Assembly: GCA_005784505.1 (NCBI GenBank)
Contig: VCAZ01000003.1
Coordinates: forward strand, 11,740,305-11,804,304
From: Bagarius yarrelli
Taxonomy: Eukaryota > Chordata > Actinopteri > Siluriformes > Sisoridae
DNA length: 64,000 bases
Reading direction: 5' to 3'
Below the pieces are notes generated by a model that did no database searches, had not been told where the DNA came from, and saw only the letters and a list, made by a program, of their open reading frames with translations. Both the position numbers and the translations under genes were made by a program. Positions 33,370 to 45,722 of this stretch are shown here, one piece after another. How positions within the stretch are numbered: position 1 is the stretch's first letter; every line of letters begins with the position of its first letter.

Positions 33370-33600
33370 TTCATTTACATTTACATGATGCGGTTACATA
33401 TTACATTTACTTGAGTAATTTTTTTGGGTAACTTTATTACTTTATTTTTAATGATGTGTACTTTTACTGTTACTCTCAAGTACATTTTTAGTAAAAAAAA
33501 ATAAATTTACTTTTACTTCGCTACATTTGGCAGCGTTCCTCGGTGGCAGCGTTCCTCGGTACTGTGAATTGGTAATAAGTTTACATAGTTTATATGTATT
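33370..33600. repeat. Fish repeat with TTACTTTTACT words and a 16-bp tandem pair
   Basis: TACTTGAGTAATTTTTTTGG, CTCAAGTACATTTTTAGTAA and TTTACTTCGCTACATTTGGC are from a known type of fish DNA repeat. At its right end GGCAGCGTTCCTCGGT is present twice, head to tail (33529-33560). Confidence 0.55.
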
Positions 33601-33719
33601 TTTCGCAAGCCCCGCGAGATTTTGTAGAGGCTGCTTTGCGAGAGGCTGCTACGATTCTTTCGCTTAAGTTTATCGCGCGTTTAGCTGGAAGATGAGACAG
33701 GAGAAGTCGTGTGTGTGTG

Positions 33720-33940
33720 TTATCGGAGGCTAAATCCAATCATCTAAACCATTTTAGGAGGTGGTCTGGGATGCATTTCGGACAAAAATTAGACAGGTCT
33801 AAATGCAGCTGTCTGTTTAAACCACATCCATTGGCGCTCGTCTCCTCCTTCATGGAAATATGTCACTTTAGCAGGTTTGTTTATGGGTATGGCCTGACGG
33901 AGGTGAGTGTGCCACTATTTTAAATTGTTTTGCGGCGTCA
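33720..33940 (+). repeat. MITE-like fish repeat, copy 2
   Basis: Second copy of the repeat at 11455-11700 in the same orientation, preceded by a CpG-rich stretch (33605-33700). Confidence 0.6.
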
Positions 33941-34059
33941 CACAAAGATATTTAAAGGTCTGGTGCCCTGTTTGAAAACAGGATAGCCAGTCTTCATTCA
34001 GTCAGTTCATTAAAAGAAGGCAGTACTATCATTTTCCACCGGTGTTGAGTCCGAGTTTC

Positions 34060-34310
34060 TAGGTTATGGTTCTTGTTTATGTTTGATCATGTTTCATATT
34101 TTATGTTTCTCGTTTCATAGTCTGTGTTTTATGTTTCATGTTTATGTTTATGTTTTGTTCATGTTTATATTATGTTTTATGTTTTGAGTTTATGTTCATT
34201 GTTCTTCTTTATCTTGTTTCATGTTTTGTGTTTAATCATGTTTCATGTTTACATTTTGTTTATGTTTCATAATGTTTTATGTTTGTGCTATTGTGCTAAA
34301 CTAAGCTAAG
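34060..34310 (+). repeat. TTTATGTTTCATG-rich repeat
   Basis: Low-complexity ATGTTT-type sequence related to the 8420-8810 family. The ORF across it is Phe/Cys/Leu-rich and not a gene. Confidence 0.55.
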
Positions 34311-34359
34311 CTAAGATAAGTACTTGTTTTGTCATGTTGTAAAGAAACTGCATCTTGGA

Positions 34360-34990
34360 TTAGGTCTAAACGATTAATCGAAATGAATCACGGTTTGAAA
34401 AGTTGCGATTTGTGTTCATGTTCATTGTTCTTGCCTTTCTTTACTTGTTTACGTCTTGTTCTGTGTCATGTGATCTTTGTTCCCATGTGTTCCTTTAAAC
34501 GATTCATCAAAATCAAATCGCGATTTGAAACTGCGATTTGCTAATCATAAAAGACTGTGTTGTGAATGCGATATAAAAAGTCTTAATGCAAATTCATCAC
34601 TCCCCTCTTTTAGTGACAGATATATTTCTGTAAATCTGCTTTAAAACAATCCCGATTGTTAAAAGCGCTATATAAATAAAGGTGACTTGACAGTCATACC
34701 AGCCAATTGAGTGTGCACAGCTTTGTGCGGCCAATTAGCATAATGGCCATGTGTGTGTAACTTGCACCATTAAAACACAACAAAAAGGAATGTGTGGTGG
34801 AGTCGAATTATGCCTTCTTCTGGGTCAGAGGATCATTTCACCAATTAACACCTAAAAAACAGCACGTCTGTAATATGGGATTATTTTGGCTTCACTGAAC
34901 AAAAAAATAATTTGCAAGAGAAAAAAGGTCCACAGGCATCTGTTTGAAAGTGTGTTGCTAAAAAGTCATCTAAGTTCTGCTAGTGACTCC
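34360..34990 (+). mobile_element. hAT-like element with BED-finger trace, interrupted
   Basis: ACGATTAATCGAAATGAATC and AATCAAATCGCGATTTGAAA are hAT-type end words. 34855-34990 resembles a BED zinc-finger region (GGGATTATTTTGGCTTCACT) of hAT transposase. At 34570-34690 another fish repeat (AATCCCGATTGTTAAAAGCG, TATATAAATAAAGGTGACTT) is inserted. Confidence 0.55.
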
Positions 34991-35165
34991 AGATGTGCAA
35001 GATTTTTATTTGCTTAAAATTTTGAAAACCATATATATCATTTTCGTTTCACTTCACAATTATGTGGTACTTTGTGTTGGTCTGTCACATAAAATCTCAG
35101 TAAAATAAATTGAAGTTTGTGGTTGTCAGGTAAAAATGTTCAAGGGGTATTCATAGAAGATCAGA
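34975..35165 (-). mobile_element. Tc1-like element end, reversed
   Basis: The reverse complement of 35040-35165 matches 61625-61790 almost word for word (ACAACCACAAACTT, TTTTATGTGACAGACCAACA, GAAGTG.GACGAAAATGATAT type blocks). Only the terminal non-coding part is present. Confidence 0.75.
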
Positions 35166-35169
35166 TTCA

Positions 35170-38100
35170 TATCTGTTTCACATTCATGTGGCCAACTGTA
35201 AAATAAAACTGTTTCGACAAATCAGACTGCTAAACGATCAAACACATGAAGTAACCAGGTGTACATTGGCCCATATAGATATCAACTAAATTAAGATCTG
35301 GTAGAGATTTCAGTCTGGTGTGTTAAATACTTTCTCCTATGTTATAAAACAATTGAAGAAAGTATTTGTTTAAAAATGTGTTTTGTTCGTCTAGTACATT
35401 TCCAAAGACTAGTGACCTCAGATCGTGGCTTGTAGTAACCAAAACTTCCTTTAGGCTTTTTTATTTCAGTCTGTACTTTTCACTTTTATGATAATTTGTA
35501 GGTCTGAGTTTATAATTTTTCTTAAAGCTGCTTTGTGTCAGCGTCAATGTTAAAAAAAAACCCAACTGGGTTAGGGTTACATATAATTTAAACATTCAAG
35601 ATTTATGGTTTTTAGAAAAACAATCCTGCTCTGTTGATCACATTGTGTAGGGGAAAAAGCAGATACTGTATTTTTAGAAAGAACGTTAGTGGTGCAGAAG
35701 GGTATGGAATATCCATCATGTGCTTCAGCAGTCGCAGCATGTGGGCACAAACCTTTTGCAGTTTTATCGTCAAAGGAAACAGGAAACGGCTCAGCTTTAC
35801 ATGCAATCAGATGTTTTTGAATATGAACACAATGTGTTCAAATATGACATTAGTTTTAAAGAAAATCATTTATCCACTCCGTATCGTCTCATTTTACATT
35901 ATATTTTGTTACTGTGCAACATGTTAACCTTGCTATATGTATTAGAAATAATTACTAGCAATACCCTATAGAAATCAGTCAACATCATTTATTAATGTTA
36001 AATCTATACTTTGAGCTGGGCATTTGCTTTATCAATCAACTATTATAAAATGAAAAAAATCTTACCAGATGTATTTGTAAACATGCATAAGGTGAAAATG
36101 TTAAGTATGCAAATGTACTGTATAAATATACCTCAGCCTGGATGCCATTGGTTTCTGCCAGGCTGTCAATTATGGTGATCAGAAAAAAAGAGGCTATCAG
36201 TGTTTGCCAGTGGTAGAAAATGCATTGCCAAGAATGCCAATCTGTCTTAGCCATTCAGTTGCCACTATAAAGACAATCAAGTCATACCAGACAGATGAAA
36301 CTAGTTTAAATGGAAACTATGGGTCTTTCAAATGGTTGTTGCCATATGTCATACATGCAAAAGGTCTGTTTTTATACTTGCGTCTGCTCTTTTCTGTATC
36401 CTATGTACACTTTGGTTTTTTAGATGAATGTACATTACATAGAAATTGCTGTGACTAATTCCACTTCCACTCAGATGATTATTTTGCTTTTGGGCACATA
36501 GCACCCTTAGATCTATGATAAAATAATCCCAAAGTAGCGAGGATTAAAATTAGCATGAAAACGGACACAAAAAAATAAACCTAAACCTGAGAAATGGTAA
36601 GGAATTTAATTATCCAGAAACGAAAACACATTGGCAATAGTGCAATGTACATGCATAATGCCCTCTGTTTACTACCTGCTAACACAGCTAAAAAAGTCAT
36701 CTCGAAACGGAGACAGTATATTTGTTTTAGTTCATACAGTAGTTTACAAGGTAAAACGGTTCATTAAACATATCATTAAAGAAACAGCAGATTTATGTGA
36801 TAATTAAATAAAGCCAGGCTTGTAGTGCGAGACGATATATCAGAGGTAATTACAGAACAGACAGGGAGAGCACTTACATTGATCTAGTGCTACTGATATG
36901 ATCAGAGCTGGTGAACATTCTGTGGATTTTTAAGAATGCACGATAGCTTTAAGATTTTCCCCTAATTATCTTCATACCCTCAACCCCCTTATCAGTGCAG
37001 TCCAATTACACCTACAGATGCAGATTAGGGAGGCTATTATAAAATCCTCAAAAAAAATGTTCTTAGGCTCAAGAGGAATGAAATAAAGGCCATTTTTAAA
37101 AACAGCCATATCTCATTGATGACATTTTGACTAAAGGTGAACTACTTTATGCAAAAATGGGGAATTCTCAACTAAACTTGTCCTAATTTGTTTACTTAAA
37201 TCATCTTTAATTCCATAAAACATTAATTCCTTTTTGGCAGGCCTGCAGCATGGTTGTGTGTGTGTCATGTTTGTGTGTATGTGTGTGAGACAGGAAAATT
37301 ATGCATCTTTTCTTACTGGCTTTTTGGCTGGATGGTTTTGGAAGGTATTGTTCTAATTACTTTGTGCAGTTTTTGCTGATAAATTTGACGATGCACATTG
37401 GGTTTCTTCTGCAATGGTGAGACTGTAGGCTTGTTAATACACATGTATTAAATTAGTGCTAAGATCAGACAAATAGGACAGGGTTTGCAATTTTCTGACT
37501 TTCAGTCAGTCCAACCAGTTCTTTAGACTAAAGTCAGCTTCTATTGGTTAAGAGGGTATCTGATTGACAACTAATCACACTTATTCTTCTACTGCACTGA
37601 TTAGTGGTGTGAAAATTTAAAGTTAAACAGACAGTAGTACAACCATAGATTGTTTAATTAAGAAAGACATCCAAAATTAATAAATCTAGGCAGAATCCAA
37701 CCAATTGGAGTATCACTTTCAAAGGAAAAAGAACATTTGTATATTTTAGTTCTCAGGAAAAATTATTAAAGAACGCTGAAGTGCAAAACAAGTAAGTCCT
37801 TTTACAGGTGCCAGACATTATACTTGTAAAAAGTAATGTAAATCATTCCCAAATTAAGGATAAGAAAGGAGACAGCCATAACTCAAAAAGAATGACCCGA
37901 CAGATGCAGAAGGGATGTTTACACAAAACAGTTAGCAATAACCTACACCACAATCATACCTATTTTTTTTTTTTTTTTAAATCTATTCATATAAAACACA
38001 AATAGACTATTAGCAATAATTTAACATATCAATTTGGAAGATAGCAGGTCTGCAGATCATCATTTTAAGAAACCTCAGTAAAGTACAGAAGTGGAAGCCA

Positions 38101-39075
38101 TATGATGAATATGAGGTAAGGCTGTACACGTGCGAATGGTTCTTGGGCATAACACATTAAAGATATCACAGCAGTAGCTTTAAGCAGCTAAGAAAGTTTG
38201 GGGGTTGCAAAGAGGGCAAAGAGATTGTAACAGTACAAATCACATTATACAGTATTTCCAGCATTTGGCAAATATTCTTCTACAGAACAAAATATTGCTT
38301 CATAAATACAACTGAGCAGGTAAGGGTTACAGGGTCCAGCAGTGGACTTTTCAATGGAAAGTCAACCACAAGTTATTACTTTTTTTTATTGTTCATTATT
38401 TGTACACTGAGTATGAAGCTATTTATTGGCAGTACAATTACTCTACCATTTATTCTAACTGTAGTTAATTTTATAAATCATTGAAGAAAACACAAATTAA
38501 GCAATGTTCATCAGGAAAAAAAAATTATTTAAATGGTCAAGAAAATAAATCTCTGGATTTTTCAACACAATCTTCAATACAGCCAACTTACACAAAAAGG
38601 CCTTGCATGACCTTTTTAATTACATTTCAGTTATCAGTTTTAGGGGATTCATATGAATTAGTGTCAATTAATATTTTTTTCTGACCAGCAGTATGAATAA
38701 TCATTTTGTAATGAGCATAGTGACATGCTCGTAAGTACTTTTATTCATGTACAGGCTAACCATAATAACCAGATTCCTGCCAAAAATTCCCATATGTGCC
38801 CAGCTTATTGTTAAATATGGTTTGGACTGTCTAGTCAATTAGAACACAAACCACAGCAAACCCCTCTGTCTGCTTTCTTGTCCAGCAATCCAGCTATGTT
38901 AATTTACAGAACTGTTAACTGGGAATCATAACCTTTAGCTTCTCTGCTTTGCCTGCAGTCAATGACTATCACAAAAGCTTCATAACACTATAGGATACTG
39001 TAGAAAGAGATACAGTCACAAGATTAGATAAACACAATCCATGCAATTACCTCAATTATTCCTTCTGATTTTGTA
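35170..39075. other. Intergenic; no gene seen
   Basis: Several 60-97-codon ORFs on both strands without recognisable domain. 38265-38345 holds a faint SINE tail on the minus strand. Otherwise unremarkable AT-rich DNA. Confidence 0.5.
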
Positions 39076-39079
39076 CATT

Positions 39080-39700
39080 TGCCCACTGACAAAGAAAAGA
39101 TCAGTCTGTTATTTTAATGGTAGGTTTATTCAGTGGGAGACAAAATAACAACAAAACATCTAGAAAAACACAACAAAAAGTTATAAATTGATTTGCATTT
39201 TAATGAGTGAAATAAATATTTTATCCCCTAGCAATCAGCAGAATTTCTGGCTCCCAGGTGTGTTTATACAGGTAATGAGCTGAGATTTGGAGAACTCTTA
39301 TAGGGATTCTCTTAAAGGAATTCTCTTAAATAGACTCTCAAAGAAATTCTCTTAAATAGACTCCCAAAGGGAGTTTTCCTAATCCCAGCCTGTTACCTGT
39401 ATAATAGTCACCTGTCAACAAAAGCAATCAATCAGATTCCAAAGACCAAAGAGCTGTCCAAGGATATCAAGGAACAAAATTGTAGACCTACACAGGGCTG
39501 AAATGGGCTACAAGACCATCGCTAAGCAGTTTGGCGAGAAGGTGACAACCGTTAGTGTGATTATTCGCAAGAAACGCAAAATAAGATCTCACCACATGGA
39601 GTTTCAATGATCATAAGATCGGCGAGGAATCAACCTAAAACAACGCAGGATCTTGTTAATAAACACACTACACCGTGAAGGACTGCAATTCTGCAGCGCC
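39080..39700 (+). mobile_element. Tc1-like transposon, 5' end and start of dead transposase
   Basis: Starts with CTGACAAAGAAAAGATCAGT and TTTTAATGGTAGGTTTATTC, the inverse of the right end at 63240-63310, so the two belong to one family. After CAGGTGTGTTTATACAGGTA the region corresponding to the helix-turn-helix follows (GGGCTACAAGACCATCGCTA, GGTGACAACCGTTAGTGTGA). Stops and a cut near 39660 remove the DDE domain. A local duplication of ATTCTCTTAAATAGACTC lies at 39319-39365. Confidence 0.75.
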
Positions 39701-40145
39701 CGCTAGGTCCCCCCTACTCCAGAAAGAACATGTACAGGTTTGTCAATGAACATCTGAATGATTTAAAGGAGACCTGAATTATTATGATAACTGAATTATC
39801 AGTGTTACATTTTAGATTTTTAAAACCTTTAAATGTCAGATTTTTCAAAGAACTTAACAATGCAGGGGGAAAGGCTTAGCAGGAGACAAGGTATGGTCCA
39901 TGCTGGAGATTGGATGCCACATTGACACTGAGTGAACTTTCACAATTTTTTTTACATCAAAATGTCAGTAAAAGTCAAACCCAGTGGTCAGCAGCTTCTC
40001 CTGTATTGAATCAAATCATGAGAGGCATTGTAATGCAGTTGCAAGATTTACAGAATAAATCACTACTTACGGACTTCTGGGCTTAAATAACCGCTGTTTT
40101 GTAAAAGAAAAATAAATGCAGCAAAAAAAAAAGCATTCAAGTATA

Positions 40146-40245
40146 ACAATTCAATTGCTCAGTTGTATAACAAGGAATATTGTAAGTCGCTCTGGATAAG
40201 GGCGTCTGCCAAATGCTGCAAATGTAAATGTAAATGTAAAGACAG
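40146..40245 (+). mobile_element. SINE tail fragment
   Basis: AATTGCTCAGTTGTATAACA, GTAAGTCGCTCTGGATAAGG and GCGTCTGCCAAATGC, ending in (TGTAAA)n-type units. Only the 3' half of the SINE. Confidence 0.85.
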
Positions 40246-40289
40246 TCACAGAGTTACAGTGTGATCATGACCAAAATAAACCAATGACA

Positions 40290-40440
40290 CGACAGAACTT
40301 AAAACCAATGAAAACATGATAACTAGACAGGAGAATCAAGTAAGAAGACAAAAATTAAACAAAGGACATGAACAAGAAACCACAACAAAACTGAAGACAT
40401 GAAGAAGACATTAATATAAGACAGGAAATAAAACCTCTAA
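40290..40440 (-). repeat. GTTT-rich interspersed repeat, reversed fragment
   Basis: AAACAAAGGACATGAACAAG-type words match, reversed, the 8420-8810 family. Confidence 0.4.
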
Positions 40441-41069
40441 TTCTTACACATGCTGTCATTGTCACTACATAAAGTGGAGAAACTTGGAATCACATACAAC
40501 AGTTATATTAATTTTGTTATTTTAGTCTTGGTCTCTAATTCTGACTGTTATTTTGTAACTAAAGACTCAACAGCTCTTTAATTAGCTGTAATCTGGACAT
40601 TTAAATTCTGTTTTTTAAAATGATCTAACTGTAGTACCATTTATTATTATTAATTTCACTCTCAGTAGCTGAAAGTGAAAATAATACTAGAAAGCTGTTT
40701 AGAAAGATGCAGTGGCACTGGCTATCTGATGTTTGTCTGGCCTCGACAGATGCCATTCAGTGAAACTTGCATTTAATAAACTAGGCTTTGTATGCATCAT
40801 GCCTGCAAAACATCTTTCAGAATGATGAAGGATTAATGTTTCATAGATGCTGTCAAACACAAAGATGTTACTTGACTTCACCACTCCTTATCCAGACCAT
40901 TATCATCTCAGAGGTATAGAAGTTCGAATAGGTTGCCAGCCTTTAGTTCAGTCTATAGTGTGATTAAATTATAATTCATATATTAACAATAATAAAAATA
41001 TATTTTATGGTGCATTAAACAGAAAATTTAGAAGCAAAAATCCAAGGTTTAAAATTAAATTTATACCTA

Positions 41070-41180
41070 ATGAGCAAACCAAAGACAACCATGGCAGGAA
41101 AAGACTCCTTGAGACAATAGGAGTAAGTACACCCAAAGGGGAAGTCATTCTCATGAGGGTGACACAGGAGAATGATTAAC
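41070..41180 (-). repeat. Fish repeat fragment (CATGGCAGGAAAAGACTCC)
   Basis: CTAATGAGCAAACCAAAGAC and CATGGCAGGAAAAGACTCCT belong to the same common fish repeat as 14145-14310, in antisense. Confidence 0.5.
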
Positions 41181-42116
41181 CGTTTTACTACTACTAAATA
41201 TAGTCAAGTAGAACTGTTTACCCAAAGAATTAAGCGGTATCTAAGTGAGGGCATAAGCATAAATTATAAATTGCTGAGCCCATTCAGATATTCGCAGGCC
41301 AAGCACAAAATCGACCACAGCAACAACTTTTTTTTATAATAATAGCAATTGTTATTTGTATTATTATTAAACAAAATTTTGTTAAAATGTTAGCATATTG
41401 TAAATGTGTGGATCATTATAGGTATTTATATTATATTTTTATATCATATTGCCTGTGAAATTGTCATTGTAAGATTTAATGCAATGCTGCTTTTTATGAA
41501 AGAGAAAAAGTAGTAATAAAAGCAGCCCAGAGAATGATTTTCAGATCGTATGTTGGCCGCTTTTTAGCATTTCCTGTGACTTGATAGCTTCCTGATGCTA
41601 TTTAACTAGGTGAAGGGCTATCCACATCTGTGATGAGGTAATCCACTTTATTTTTATTATGATAGGAAGTGTCTCTGAATAAGCAGCAGAAGTTTAATGT
41701 CCAACTCCGTAACTGTTGCTGCATTGTGTTTAGGCAAACATGCAAAACATCATGAAATAGAGCAGAAGCGTGTTGTGATCTATACATACTCACAGCCTGA
41801 TCCCACAGCAAAACTGTTAAAACAAAATCATGTCTGTGCTATTGTAAGTTCTTTGCCTATACAATGCTTATAACTCTAAATTCAATTTCCGAGTCCCAGC
41901 TGCTAGACAGAACACTAAGTTTTCATAGCAGGAGGTTTTGTTGTGCCAGGACCAGATGTTACAACCACTGCTTTAGTTGTTAGATTTTAATAAGCTTTTT
42001 GTCATATTATCATATTTATATTTTATCTGTATGAAATGCAAAAAACATATTATAAACAAAGTGTGCAGTTTTTAAAAGGCTTTTTTGTGTCTAATTAAGA
42101 GAGCCAAATTGTGAAG

Positions 42117-42620
42117 TGTAACGATAGTCCACTGAGGTGAGAGAGTTAGAACCCAAGTGCAGATTTATTTACAGTAAGTCTATATATACAATATACACCA
42201 GTAAGACTATATACAATACACCAGTAAGACGACTATAACAATACACCATAGCAGGACCATAGCAGGACCATAGCAGGACCATAGCAGGACCATAGCAGGA
42301 CCATAGCAGGACCATAGCAGGACCATAGCAGGACCATAGCAGGACCATAGCAGGACAGGGAACAGCAAACAATTATCCACAAAGATAAGGCAGACACAGG
42401 GGCTATAAATACACAAGGAACTAATGAACTAAACAAGACACACCTAAGACAATTAACAACACATGACAAAACAAACCAGTGAGAAAAAGACACAGAGACA
42501 AGGGGAATCACAAGACAGGAAGACAAAACAGGAAGTAAACAAAACAATAACAAACTGCCTAAGCTAGCTAGCATAGCTAAACCTAGACACAAAACAAACA
42601 ATGAACAGGCATAAACATAA
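42117..42620 (-). repeat. LTR-like interspersed repeat carrying a minisatellite
   Basis: On the minus strand it runs through TTTGTTTACTTCCTGTTTTG, TGTGTATTTATAGCCCCTGT and ends CGTTACA, the same terminal bases as the Ty3 LTR at 4990. Words are shared with 8420-8810. The 11-bp array sits inside it. The opposite border and target duplication were not found. Confidence 0.5.
42247..42356. repeat. Exact 11-bp x 10 tandem array
   Basis: CATAGCAGGAC repeated ten times with no mismatch (110 bp). Because 11 is not a multiple of 3, all frames read the same 11-residue peptide repeat, which explains three overlapping ORFs here; none is a gene. Confidence 0.98.
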
Positions 42621-42687
42621 AACAAGATGCAAGAAAAACAATAGACAAGAACAGAAAAACAAGTGAAAGACAAAATGAGAGAAAAGG

Positions 42688-42720
42688 AAGAAAGAAAGAG
42701 AGAAAGAAAGAGAGAAAAAT
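42688..42720. repeat. (GAAA/GAGA)n purine tract
   Basis: Short simple repeat of GAAAGAAAGAGA units. Confidence 0.85.
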
Positions 42721-43019
42721 AAAACAGTTAAGTATAGTTAAACTGTATGTGGATGTACACTTAATGTAGAGTGCAGGCATGAACTCCGGCAAGACTAACT
42801 ATGACAGCATAAATAAAAGGAGAACCAGAGGTAAACAGAGACATGAGAGCTTCCTGATACGTAAAGAAACCAGTCACTCTTACTGTCAGCAAACCTGAGT
42901 GATCAATGAGAGTGGGGAAGACAAAACCTAAACATAAAAGATACTCAACATACATGAGTCCTCCAGATCTGCTCTTTTATCCAAGGAAAATTTATTCACA
43001 AAATGCTTGCTTAGATGAA

Positions 43020-43905
43020 TAAGTTTTTAGCCTAGACTTAAACACTGAAATTGTGTCTGATTCTTGAACATTTATTTGGAGGCTATTTCATAACTTTGAG
43101 GCTCTGTAGGAAAAGGCTCTGCCCCTGCTGTAGTTTTTATAATGCGTGGTACTGACATGTAGCCTGCATCCTTTAATCAGAGTCGGCATAGCAGAACGTA
43201 AGACACTATTAGTTTACTCAAGTACTGCAACGCAAGACTATTTAGTGCTTTATAGGTCAGGAGTAGTATTTTGAAATCGATGCGGAATTTCACTAGAATA
43301 CAATGCAGTGTGGATAAGATAGGGGTAATAAGTTCATATCTCGCTGCTGCGTTCTGAACTAACTGAAGCTTTTTTATGTACCTAGTTGAACATCCACAGA
43401 GTAAACTTTACAATAATCCAGCCTGGATTTGATGAAAGCGTGAACAAATTTTTCTGCATCATTTAGTGACAAGATGTTTGTTATCTTAGCAATATTTCTG
43501 AGATGAAAAAATGCTATCCTGGTAATACTATCTACATAGGCTTCAAATAAGAGATTGGAATCTATAATCACACCCAGATCTTTCACTGTTGCACTTGATG
43601 GAACAGAAAGACAGTCACAGAGTTACAGTGTGATCAGAAAGTTTACCTCTAGCTACCTGGGTCCTAGTACCAGAACCTCTGTCTTATCAGGATTAAGCAA
43701 AAGAAAGTTACTTAACATCCAGTCTCTTATTTCCTTTACACATTGCTTAACTTTATTTAGCTGGCATTTCGCATCTGGCCTAGCTGAGAAATAAAACTGT
43801 GTGTCATCAGCATAACAGTGAAAACTAATATCATGCTTACAAATTATGTTGCCCGGAGGAAGCATGTAAAGAAAAAAAAGGAAAGAAAGAGAAAAAAACA
43901 CAAAG
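43020..43905 (-). mobile_element. L2-type LINE polymerase 3' portion
   Basis: Minus translation: FHCYADDTQFYFS (catalytic Y-A-D-D block, 43901-43653), LLLNPDKTEVLVLGP, then VKDLGVIID-type thumb region and FFHLRNIAKITNILSL...FIKSRLDYC (43586-43374), then decayed C-terminal and 3' UTR sequence to about 43020. The catalytic DD pair is intact but frames are broken near 43640 and 43400 and the 5' part is missing, so the element is inactive. Confidence 0.9.
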
Positions 43906-45320
43906 TATTAATAACTGACATTAATAAAATTCTATCAGCAATGAGTGATTAAATAACTTTTGTAGATTTTGTAGATTTATTTGCAGCTAAAATAAACAGT
44001 TTGTACTGTATTCAAAATATGTGAAAAAATGTTATCTATGAGAAAGTGAACTCATTGGGCAAAACAATCTATTAAAAAACGTGTTTGACATCTTGCACAG
44101 TACAACTGTCAGAATCCTGGGCCTCACACAAAGCCTTTAAAGATGGGTGCTGATTGGACACAGATGGTTGGCACCTAGATGGATTTTTTGTAATCACTTA
44201 ATTTTCATTTTAAACCAAAAATCTCACACTCAAAGGCTGTGGATCATCTATAACACTTAACATACATCTAGTTGGTCTAGATGTAGATTTTGATTCTTGT
44301 CTTGCCAAGAATACATCCACAAGTATGAAAAACTCCAAACAGGATTTGTGTTTGAACTCTAACCAATATTCACCTCAGGATTTTGCCCTAGTGAAGTAAA
44401 AGAGAAAGGCATCTGGATGCATTTGTCACTTCTGTATTTGTATTGTTCTCACATAAACATTTTTAAACTGCCAGTAGATTCAATTTTGAACAAGGACCTG
44501 AATGCATAAGCATGCAGTAAAAGTATAGTTAAATTGAACTTTGGTGTTTGCTGTTTAATAGTAGCAGAACTCCAGACAATAAGACGTTTAGGAGGTAAAA
44601 ACCCTAGGTGGTCCTGGGAATTAAGGTAAGTACTAGAATCCAACCTTTTCATGAGAGGTGCCATTGTGCACTTTTGTAAATTTGTCAACCCCATAGTGAT
44701 TTAGGACTTAGGCAGTATTTCCACTACTTTGCTTTCTATAAATGGTGCCATTAAGTTGCCAATAAAGAAGACAACAATGCACCATTGTCAAGCCTAAATG
44801 TCTTGCTCAAACAAAATCTTTTTTTTTCTTGCACAGGAAACTCTTTTAGTTTTAGTAAAATGTATGTACTGTACCAAATCTTTGTTGGTGTGATGACAAG
44901 CCTAACTTTCTCAGGCTGGGTGAGGCTCTTTAACGCTCACATTGTGGTTTTTGGGAACCTGATTTCGGTCTGAATTCTGATAAATAAACTATTCCAACTG
45001 AACATTAAACGCTGCAAACGCTGCTTTAACTTGGCCTTGTGTTGATGTAGTCATCTGCAGCTGGCCTTTCCCTGAGGGACCTGTTTTAATGGGTCAGGTA
45101 AATGGCTTGTGCAGAACACTCAATACCCTTGACATTTTCCATCATTGTGGTGTTTTTTTTTTTTAGCTTAGCTTATGATTCCGTTTGCATTTATTGTAAC
45201 TACTTCTTAAAGTCATCATACATGCTTTTGTTGCTGTAGACATGTACAAGACATGTTTTATGTATATATATTATATATATATATATATATATAAAGGCAG
45301 TAGTTTATAATATTATAATA
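43906..45320. other. Intergenic; no gene seen
   Basis: Short ORFs only; (TA)n at 45264-45292. Confidence 0.5.
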
Positions 45321-45323
45321 TTC

Positions 45324-45545
45324 CTAAAGTATTTGGGGCCACTTGTCTTTTGGAACACCAGGGGATTCTGGTCTGGAAAATGTGGTCTTTTTGTCTATGC
45401 TTGTTTTGGCTGGCCAGTTGAAAGATTGATTATTATATGGGTTGGGTCCAGAGACTGGGCCAGCTGCCAGGCTATGATAGGCTTGTGATGATGTTAGTGC
45501 AGCCATCCACTTAGTTGCCTTTGCAGCTATATACTTTCCTGTCAC
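45324..45545 (-). CDS. Unrecognised ORF, possible exon or pseudo-exon
   Basis: A 73-codon minus ORF, rich in Pro/Ser/Asn/Trp, containing SLAAGPVSGPNPYNNQSFNW and ending in KWPQIL. Its composition looks more protein-like than neighbouring chance ORFs, and a possible acceptor (GGGAAAATACAG) lies directly upstream at about 45553. I do not recognise the family. It could be an unannotated last exon, a fragment of a mobile element or chance. Confidence 0.2.
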   Translation of the reverse strand: MTGKYIAAKATKWMAALTSSQAYHSLAAGPVSGPNPYNNQSFNWPAKTSIDKKTTFSRPESPGVPKDKWPQIL

Positions 45546-45722
45546 TGTATTTTCCCAGGAGATCAGCAGATATATAGATACTTAAATCAGCAACAACTTT
45601 GTTTTTTTATTTTATACTTTATGAAGACTACAAACAAAACTACAAACTCATTAAGCAATTAGAAATAAGTACTTCTATGACTTTATTTATGTTATATTAA
45701 TAGAATCCTCATATGTGGATTT

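Noticed and set aside
42169..42673. Overlapping ORFs with an 11-residue peptide repeat
   Set aside because: Produced by the 11-bp tandem array; all frames give the same peptide.
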